Assembly (NCBI RefSeq): GCF_024701975.1
Contig: NZ_JANLNM010000001.1
Coordinates: 496,001-560,000 of the forward strand
Direction: 5' to 3'
DNA: 64,000 nt
DNA from: Variovorax sp. ZS18.2.2
GTDB taxonomy: Bacteria > Pseudomonadota > Gammaproteobacteria > Burkholderiales > Burkholderiaceae_C
Shown: positions 59,101 to 64,000 of the stretch, in pieces
Layout: every line of letters starts with the position of its first letter
Position numbering within the stretch: the stretch's first letter is position 1
Position numbers and translations under genes: made by a program
The notes under the pieces: model-generated
What the model saw: the letters and a program-made list of their open reading frames with translations, nothing else
Database searches by the model: none
Told to the model about the DNA's origin: nothing

Positions 59101-59686
59101 GGCCCATGTGGCGCAGCAGCTGCACCAGCAGCCAGCCCGAGTCGCGGCACGAGCCGCTGCCGTTGGTGAGCGTTTCTTCCGGCGTCTGCACGCCGGGCTC
59201 CATGCGGATCAGGTAGTTGACGTCCTGCTGGACCTGCTGGTTCAGGCCCACCAGGAAGTCGATGGTGCGCTGTTCCTTGCGGTCGATCTTCTCGAGGTAG
59301 GCCTCCACCAGCGGCGTGACCGGGTCGGCCACGAGGTAGGGCGCGAGTTCCTCGGCCTGCGAGGCGGTGTACTTGAACGGAAAGTTCTCGGCCTGCGGCT
59401 CCAAGAAGAAGTCGAAGGGGTTGTAGACCGCCATCTCGACCACGAGGTCGACGGTGACCTTGAATTCGCGTGTCTTCTCGGGGAACACCAGCCGTGCCTG
59501 GTAGTTCGCGAATGGGTCCTGCATCCAGTTGACGAAGTGCTCGACCGGCTCGACCGTCAGCGAGTACGAGATCACGTTGCTGCGGCAATGCGGCGCAGGC
59601 CGCAAGCGCACGACCTGCGGGCCCAACTGCACCAGGCGGTCGTATTTGTAGTGGGTGACGTGGTGGAGTGCGGCGTGAATGGACAT
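56162..59686 (-). CDS. Giant transglutaminase protein with C-terminal DUF2126 domain
   Basis: 1174 aa. Residues 1-290: transglutaminase N domain (HHVTHYKYDRLVQLGPQ) and core with Cys180 (GSGSCRDSGW), His229 (DLHAWCE) and Asp245 (GLDATSGL). Residues about 300-1174: DUF2126, including MGGEPTYVA, GTGGGNH and AAELRAFEMPPHARM-type stretches. No signal peptide. DUF2126 resembles amidoligase/glutamine-synthetase-fold enzymes in published predictions. First gene of the operon, 63 bases before the ATP-grasp fusion. Confidence 0.92.
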   Translation of the reverse strand: MSIHAALHHVTHYKYDRLVQLGPQVVRLRPAPHCRSNVISYSLTVEPVEHFVNWMQDPFANYQARLVFPEKTREFKVTVDLVVEMAVYNPFDFFLEPQAENFPFKYTASQAEELAPYLVADPVTPLVEAYLEKIDRKEQRTIDFLVGLNQQVQQDVNYLIRMEPGVQTPEETLTNGSGSCRDSGWLLVQLLRHMGLAARFVSGYLIQLTPDVKSLDGPSGTTVDFTDLHAWCEVFLPGAGWVGLDATSGLMAGEGHIPLACTPTPSSAAPIEGGVDEAEVEFGHEMKVTRIYESPRVTKPYTEEQWAEVLALGDAVDARLKAGDVRLTMGGEPTYVATSDRDAPEWNTDALGPTKRGYATELVHKLRAEYGNGGFLHFGQGKWYPGEQLPRWALSIFWRADGQTLWHDPALFADERFPTHYTSEDAHRFTNTLAQNLGLSERYIQPGYEDTYYYLWRERRLPVNVDPFESKLDDELERVRLRRVFTQKLDAVIGYMLPIEPGNADGDAPALAGPGWKTGPWFLRDDRLFLIPGDSPMGYRLPLDSQPWASKGDYPYLIERDPTAPRGALPSAADYRARYITGAAGATGAGALGDVPYTFGAPPVVPASLRMQSPGDAASGDAAASAAALAADASATPATRLPLRGESAHWVTRTALCVEVRDPRRANGPSAEKKGSASGVLYVFMPPLARLEDYLDLVAAVEATARDLGMRIVMEGYPPPRDPRLKMLAVTPDPGVIEVNIHPAHNWKELVAHTEFLYNAAFETRLSAEKFMTDGRHTGTGGGNHFVMGGATPADSPFLRRPELLASLLLYWHNHPSLSYLFSGMFIGPTSQAPRVDEARNDQVYELEIALQEIAKNREIYGQNMPAWLVDRTLRNILIDVSGNTHRSEFCIDKLYSPDSSTGRLGLLELRAFEMPPHARMSIAQQLLIRALVARFWDEPYKAPVTRWGTELHDRFLLPTFVKMDFDDVISEMRQAGFAFDPDWFAPHFEFRFPLVGQMQAMGVELSLRNALEPWHVMGEEGSAGGTVRYVDSSLERIEVRVTGLNESRHVITVNGKVLPLQPTGVTGEFVAGVRYKAWNPPSALHPSIGAHAPLTFDLVDTWMKRSLGGCQYFVAHPGGRNYDSFPVNAYEAESRRHSRFTRMGHTPGLMRTPPATIELPGSREFPFTLDLRR

Positions 59687-59727
59687 GCGTTTTTGTGTGC
59701 AGTACTGCGAGATTGCATCGAAAAGAT

Positions 59728-59741
59728 GTCTCTTGTGAGAC
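59728..59741. promoter_or_regulatory. Palindrome GTCTC-TTGT-GAGAC before the DUF2126 operon
   Basis: Perfect 5-bp arms, 42 bases upstream of the DUF2126 ATG. A minus-strand TAGTAT (59744-59749) next to it could be the -10 box, which would put the palindrome at the transcription start, an operator-like position in the 138-base divergent gap to comEC. Confidence 0.4.
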
Positions 59742-59824
59742 GCATACTAGCCCAGAAGCCAAGCAATTAACGCGCCATCGAGCGCGGGTTCGGGGAGGGT
59801 TTGCATCATGTGTCGTGAGGTTGT

Positions 59825-62263
59825 GTGCTGACGCCGTCGCGCGCGTCCGGCAGGGGCGGGTCGTGGGCGTTTGCCGCGTTGGGGGGATCGCTGATCGGTG
59901 CGGCGTTGCAATTGCATCAGCCGGCGTTGTGGGCGGCTAGCGTCTATGCGACCCTGCTGTTCGCAGGAGCGGCAGGGCTGTGGTGGCGGCGTGCTTTTGG
60001 GCTGCTGCTGCTGGTCGTGGCGTTGATGTGCGGTGCGATGGCCGGCGCGGGCCTTGCGGGCTGGCGTGCCGTGGCTTATGCAGACGGCGCGCTCGACGCG
60101 GCGCTCGAAGGGCGCGACCTGCAGGTGACCGGCGTGGTGTCGCAGATGCCGCAACGCAGCGAGACTGGAACGCGGTTTCATCTCGATGTCGAATCCGCCC
60201 GATGGGCCGACGCGCGCAACGACGCGCCGCCGACCGTGCCCTCGCGCATCGCGCTGGGCTGGTATGGCGAGAACACCGGGCTCTGGGGGCATGCCGTCGA
60301 GGGGCGGGCATCTACCTCTGCTGTCGTCGGCGAACTCCATGCCGGCGAGCGATGGCAGCTGACGGTGCGGCTTAGGGCGCCGCATGGCAATCTCAATCCG
60401 CATGGCTTCGACAGCGAGCTCTGGCTGTGGGAGCAGGGCGTGCATGCCAATGGCTATGTGCGAACCGGTGCGCGCGATGCCGCGCCGGTATATCTGGAAA
60501 ACACATGGCGGCACCCTGTCGAGCGCGCGCGGGAGGCGGTGCGCGACGCCGTGTTCGAACGCGTGGCCGACCGCCATCAGGCCGGCGTGATCGCAGCGCT
60601 GGTCACCGGTGACCAGGGCGCCATCGACCGGGCCGGCTGGGATGTGTTCAGGGCGACGGGCGTGGCGCACCTGATGTCGATCTCGGGCCTCCACATCACG
60701 ATGTTTGCCTGGCTCGCGGCGCACGTGGTCGGCGCGCTGTGGCGGCGTAGCACCCGGCTGATGCTGCGGCTGCCCGCGCCGCAGGCGGCATTGATCGGCG
60801 GCGTGCTGCTCGCCACGCTCTATGCGCTTTTCAGCGGCTGGGGCGTGCCCGCGCAGCGCACCGTGTGGATGCTCGCCACCATTGCCTTGCTGCGTCTCAC
60901 CGGCCGGCGCTGGCCGTGGCCGCATGTCTGGCTGCTGACTGCCGCGGTGGTGGTGGCCATCGATCCCTGGGCCTTGATGCAGGCGGGTTTCTGGCTCAGC
61001 TTCGTCGCGGTGGGCGTGCTCTTCGCCACCGATTCGACGGAAGCGGGCGAGAGAAGGCCGACCGCCGCCAACCGGTTGTTCCTGTTCTTCCGCGAGCAAT
61101 GGGTGATCACGCTCGCGCTCACGCCGCTCGGCCTGCTGCTGTTCCAGCAGGTGTCGCTGGTGGGGTTGCTGGCCAATGCCATCGCGATTCCGTGGGTCAC
61201 CCTCGTGGTCACGCCGCTGGCCATGCTGGGCGCGGTCGTGGCGCCGCTGTGGGACGTCGCGGCCTGGGCCGTGCAGGCGCTCGCCGTCCTGCTGCAATGG
61301 TTGGCGGGGCTGCCTTTCGCGACGCTCTCGATGGCCGCGCCGCCATGGTGGATGGCCGCTTGCGGCGTGGCGGGCGGCGCGTTGTTCGCGATGCGCTTGC
61401 CCTGGTCGATGCGCGCGCTCGGCTTGCCGCTGCTGCTGCCCGTGCTGTTGTGGCAGATGCCGCGGCCTGCGGCCGGCGAGTTCGAGCTCCTGGCGGCCGA
61501 CGTCGGGCAAGGCAATGCGGTGCTGGTCCGCACCGCCACGCACAGCCTGCTTTACGACGCGGGGCCGCGCTACAGCCTCGAAAGCGACGCCGGCCATCGC
61601 GTGCTCGTGCCGCTGTTGCGCGCCTTCGGCGAACGGCTCGACATGCTGGTGCTGAGCCACCGCGACACCGACCACACCGGCGGCGCGCCCGCGGTGCTCG
61701 CGATGCAGCCGCAGGCCGCATTGCTCAGTTCCATCGAAGCCACCCATCCGCTGCAGGCGCTGCGCCCGACGCAGCGTTGCGAAGCAGGCCAGCGCTGGAC
61801 CTGGGACGGCGTGAGTTTCGAGGTGCTGCATCCCTTCGACGCCGACTACCGCAGCTTTACCAGGCCCAATGCTGTCTCGTGCGTGCTGCGCATCGGCAAC
61901 GGCCGTGCGACGGCGCTGCTGGCCGGCGACGTCGAGCGGCTGCAAGAGGCCGCGCTGGTCGCGCGAACGGCCGAGGCGCACCTGCGGACCGACGTGCTGC
62001 TGGTGCCCCATCACGGCAGCAAGACGTCGTCGAGCGAGGCGCTGCTCGATGCGGTGCGCCCGCGCATCGCGCTGGTTCAAGCGGGGTATCGCAACCGCTT
62101 CGGGCACCCCGCCGGGGAGGTGGTCGCGCGCTACACGGAGCGGGGCGTGCGGTTGGTGGAGAGCGCGCGCTGCGGCGCGGCGCACTGGGTCAGCGAGCGG
62201 CCGGCCGAGCTGGCCTGCGAGCGCGAGCGCCGCTCCCGTTACTGGCAGCACCGCGTGCCCTGA
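59825..62263 (+). CDS. comEC: ComEC/Rec2 DNA-internalisation protein
   Basis: 812 aa, full length. N-terminal OB-like DUF4131 region, a central polytopic competence domain (SISGLHITMFAWLAA, RTVWMLATIALLRL, GFWLSF), and a C-terminal metallo-beta-lactamase domain (DVGQGNAVLVR, HRDTDHTGG near 611, PHHGSKTSSS). Forms the inner-membrane channel for single-stranded DNA in transformation; the MBL domain is a likely nuclease. GTG start with GAGG four bases upstream. Presence suggests potential competence, not proof of it. Confidence 0.95.
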   Translation: MLTPSRASGRGGSWAFAALGGSLIGAALQLHQPALWAASVYATLLFAGAAGLWWRRAFGLLLLVVALMCGAMAGAGLAGWRAVAYADGALDAALEGRDLQVTGVVSQMPQRSETGTRFHLDVESARWADARNDAPPTVPSRIALGWYGENTGLWGHAVEGRASTSAVVGELHAGERWQLTVRLRAPHGNLNPHGFDSELWLWEQGVHANGYVRTGARDAAPVYLENTWRHPVERAREAVRDAVFERVADRHQAGVIAALVTGDQGAIDRAGWDVFRATGVAHLMSISGLHITMFAWLAAHVVGALWRRSTRLMLRLPAPQAALIGGVLLATLYALFSGWGVPAQRTVWMLATIALLRLTGRRWPWPHVWLLTAAVVVAIDPWALMQAGFWLSFVAVGVLFATDSTEAGERRPTAANRLFLFFREQWVITLALTPLGLLLFQQVSLVGLLANAIAIPWVTLVVTPLAMLGAVVAPLWDVAAWAVQALAVLLQWLAGLPFATLSMAAPPWWMAACGVAGGALFAMRLPWSMRALGLPLLLPVLLWQMPRPAAGEFELLAADVGQGNAVLVRTATHSLLYDAGPRYSLESDAGHRVLVPLLRAFGERLDMLVLSHRDTDHTGGAPAVLAMQPQAALLSSIEATHPLQALRPTQRCEAGQRWTWDGVSFEVLHPFDADYRSFTRPNAVSCVLRIGNGRATALLAGDVERLQEAALVARTAEAHLRTDVLLVPHHGSKTSSSEALLDAVRPRIALVQAGYRNRFGHPAGEVVARYTERGVRLVESARCGAAHWVSERPAELACERERRSRYWQHRVP

Positions 62264-62411
62264 CGCGTGCCGACGCGCCGGTCGGGCAGCACCAGGGAAT
62301 CCTCCAAAACTGTGAATAAATTGTTAAATGAAAGACCGCTTACTGGTTGTCACATCGCGCATTGAGGCGCCTGATGCGTTGTATCGTCCTGAAACAACAC
62401 AAGGGGGCGTC

Positions 62412-62465
62412 ATGCACGGCAGAGACAAGCTTCAACGCAGGTTCCTCGGCAGGCGGGCGCCATGA
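62412..62465 (+). CDS. 17-codon leader ORF coupled to the enoyl-CoA hydratase gene
   Basis: ATG at 62412 with a strong AAGGGGG site just upstream; product MHGRDKLQRRFLGRRAP; its TGA overlaps the next ATG as ATGA. The downstream gene itself lacks a clear ribosome-binding site, so translation probably arrives via this leader. Arg-rich (5 of 17). Inferred from signals only. Confidence 0.5.
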   Translation: MHGRDKLQRRFLGRRAP

Positions 62466-63289
62466 CGTCGGCGGCCGTGCCTGCCATCACCAGCACCGGG
62501 GCGGTTTCTTCCGTCCCTGCCGCGAAACTCCAGATGCACCGCGAGGGGGCGGTGCTGGTGCTGACCATCAGCAATCCCGCGGCGCGCAACACCGTCAATC
62601 CATCGATCTACCGCGCGGCCGCCAAGGCGATACGCGCCGCCTCCCGCTTTCGCACCGTGCGCGCCATCGTGCTGACCGGGGAGGGCGAGCATTTCTGCGT
62701 CGGCGGCGACCTGCGGCGGCTCGTGCGGCAGCGCAAGCTCCCGCAGGCCGAGCAGCTCGCGCACTCCGACGCCCTGAACGAATGGGTCATGGCGATGCAG
62801 GAGGCGCCCCAGCCCGTCATCGCCGCGGTGGAAGGCACGGCGGCGGGCAGCGGCTTTTCGCTCTGCCTGGCCTGCGACCTGATCGTCGCGGCCGAGGATG
62901 CGGAATTCGTGATGTCCAACGTCAACTTCGGCCTGTCTATCGACGGCGGCGGCACCGATTCGCTGGCGCGCTCGCTGCCGCCGCAGGCGGTGATCGAGAT
63001 ACTGCTGGGCGGCGCGGTCCACCACGCCCGCCGGCTCCATGACTGGGGCGTGGTGAACCGTATCGTGCCGCATGGAACCGCCTACGCCGTCGCGCTCGCC
63101 TGGGCGCAGAAGCTCGCGCAGGGTCCGTTCGACGTGCAGGCGCGCATCAAGGAGCTGGTCCATTCGGCGCGCGGGCGCAGCCGCCGCGAACAGCTCGACG
63201 CCGAGCGCGGCGTGCTCGTCGAGAGCCTCTACAGCGACGAAAGCGGCAAGCGAATCAAGGAATTCCTCGCCGCCCGCAAGAAGCGATAA
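62462..63289 (+). CDS. Enoyl-CoA hydratase/isomerase family protein
   Basis: 275 aa. Crotonase fold: oxyanion-hole segments HFCVGGDLRR (about 77-86) and EGTAAGSGFSLCLACDLIVA (about 123-142). The second catalytic Glu of hydratases is replaced in the SNVNFGLSIDGGGTD stretch (Asp/Gly), so isomerase or another crotonase activity is likely. A 20-residue Ala/Thr/Ser extension precedes the domain; a later start is possible. Start codon overlaps the 17-codon leader ORF. Confidence 0.85.
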   Translation: MTSAAVPAITSTGAVSSVPAAKLQMHREGAVLVLTISNPAARNTVNPSIYRAAAKAIRAASRFRTVRAIVLTGEGEHFCVGGDLRRLVRQRKLPQAEQLAHSDALNEWVMAMQEAPQPVIAAVEGTAAGSGFSLCLACDLIVAAEDAEFVMSNVNFGLSIDGGGTDSLARSLPPQAVIEILLGGAVHHARRLHDWGVVNRIVPHGTAYAVALAWAQKLAQGPFDVQARIKELVHSARGRSRREQLDAERGVLVESLYSDESGKRIKEFLAARKKR

Positions 63290-63335
63290 CAGGGGTCCCA
63301 TTCGGGAAACACCGCGGAACCGGCTCCGCCGGGCC

Positions 63336-63398
63336 GCAGGTGTTGCCCCCTGCAAGGGGGTTGGCGAAGCGACACGAAGTGCGCGAAGACTGGGGGTG
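63336..63398. repeat. GC-rich intergenic element with CCCCCT-GCA-AGGGGG hairpin
   Basis: The 165-base gap before the last gene holds the hairpin at 63346-63360 followed by a GGCGAAGCGACACGAAGTGC segment, a type of intergenic sequence I associate with repeated elements in Variovorax-like genomes. Only one copy is in the window, so the repeat status is from memory. The hairpin lies 57 bases after the hydratase stop and may aid termination. Confidence 0.4.
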
Positions 63399-63454
63399 TA
63401 CCGATCTTTGGCCTCGAACTTGCTAAGCTATGGACCAAGGAGATTGGTCGTTCC

Positions 63455-64000
63455 ATGCACAAATTCGATGAGATGTATGAGCAGTTGCCCTATGCGGGGG
63501 CTGCAATCCGACAGCACTACAAGCGCTACGACCAATGGCTTGCGAAGCAACCCGGTGAGGTGATGCGATCGCGGCGTGAAGAGGCGGAAATGATTTTCCG
63601 CCGGGTCGGCATCACCTTCGCGGTGTATGGCGCCAAGGACGAAGACGGCTCGGGCACCGAGCGGCTCATTCCGTTCGACCTGTTGCCCCGCATCATTCCC
63701 GCCCACGAGTGGGACAGCATGGAAAAGGGGCTGGTGCAGCGGGTCACCGCGCTCAACCGCTTCCTGCACGACGTCTACCACGACCAGGAAATCATCAAGG
63801 CCGGCATCATCCCGGCCGAGCAGATCCTGAACAACGCGCAGTTCCGCCCCGAGATGATGGGCGTGAGCGTCCCGCACAACATCTACTCGAACATCGCCGG
63901 CATCGACATCGTGCGCGCCCCCGATGCCGACGGCAACGGCGAGTACTACGTGCTCGAAGACAACCTGCGGGTGCCCAGCGGCGTGAGCTACATGCTGGAA
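63455..64000 (+). CDS. Circularly permuted type 2 ATP-grasp protein, N-terminal part (3' cut by window)
   Basis: 182 residues are visible, open to the last base. Begins MHKFDEMYEQLP; contains RREEAEMIFRRVGITFAVYG (about 40-59), PFDLLPRIIPAHEWD, RFLHDVYHDQEI, and YYVLEDNLRVPSGVSYMLE at the edge, the hallmark order of the DUF404/DUF407 ATP-grasp family. No N-terminal extension or Ser-Gln linker, so it is the stand-alone form, normally followed by alpha-E and transglutaminase genes. AAGGAG lies 12 bases before the ATG. Confidence 0.93.
   Translation, partial: MHKFDEMYEQLPYAGAAIRQHYKRYDQWLAKQPGEVMRSRREEAEMIFRRVGITFAVYGAKDEDGSGTERLIPFDLLPRIIPAHEWDSMEKGLVQRVTALNRFLHDVYHDQEIIKAGIIPAEQILNNAQFRPEMMGVSVPHNIYSNIAGIDIVRAPDADGNGEYYVLEDNLRVPSGVSYMLE

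Noticed and set aside
53315..59770. A 2151-codon open frame on the plus strand
   Set aside because: It lies opposite the ATP-grasp/alpha-E and DUF2126 genes, which have clear domains and catalytic residues. Long antisense frames are expected in GC-rich DNA; its composition (His/Arg/Gly-rich, no domains) is typical of a shadow.

Overview
The window is GC-rich, gene-dense chromosomal DNA from a beta-proteobacterium. It is most likely a Comamonadaceae member close to Variovorax. This rests on gene order (pyrG-kdsA-DUF1330-eno-ftsB, parE...parC, bamC-dapA), the flavour of the proteins and GC-rich palindromic intergenic repeats; no rRNA or marker comparison was possible. I see no rRNA, tRNA, CRISPR array, prophage or insertion sequence. 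No gene-free stretch exceeds about 220 bases.

Layout. 1-8.8 kb: end of a MaoC dehydratase, DUF455 ferritin-like protein, gamma-carbonic anhydrase, Hsp33, a small oxidoreductase locus (imine-reductase-like protein + SDR + divergent AraC regulator), an APH(6)-type kinase, a secreted unknown, and a nicotinamide riboside salvage pair (PnuC + NadR-like kinase). 8.5-13.1 kb (minus strand): ftsB, eno, DUF1330, kdsA, pyrG. 13.2-18.6 kb: coaBC, a membrane protein, dut, a glycine-zipper lipoprotein, a SlyD-like PPIase, a RoxA-like ribosomal oxygenase, small proteins. 18.7-23.7 kb (minus): MBL hydrolase, bamC, dapA, methyltransferase, a 46-aa membrane peptide, an MFS transporter. 23.8-30.8 kb (plus): parE, lytic transglycosylase, Kelch protein, parC and two small membrane proteins. 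30.9-37.3 kb: lipoprotein MBL hydrolase, alpha/beta hydrolase, membrane protein, isochorismatase-like hydrolase, metallophosphoesterase, CorA-like channel.

37.3-44.2 kb is a 2-ketogluconate (kgu) catabolic operon. A four-gene polar-amino-acid-type ABC importer is followed by kguE, kguK and kguD homologues and a PtxS-type LacI regulator. The promoter carries an exact copy of the 14-bp PtxS palindrome known from Pseudomonas. The ABC importer occupies the place of the usual MFS permease KguT, which makes it a candidate ABC-type 2-ketogluconate uptake system. A 159-bp imperfect palindrome separates ptxS from a convergent GMC oxidoreductase.

46-50.6 kb: Tat-exported serine hydrolase, D-serine-dehydratase-like enzyme + HAD enzyme with divergent LysR regulator. 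50.6-59.7 kb (minus) is the most enigmatic block: a DUF2126 transglutaminase giant, a circularly permuted ATP-grasp/alpha-E fusion, an orphan amino-acid-type binding lipoprotein, a second transglutaminase and a RidA protein, arranged as one operon ending in a strong terminator. 59.8-64 kb: comEC, an enoyl-CoA hydratase with a 17-codon coupled leader ORF, and the start of a second, stand-alone circularly permuted ATP-grasp gene.
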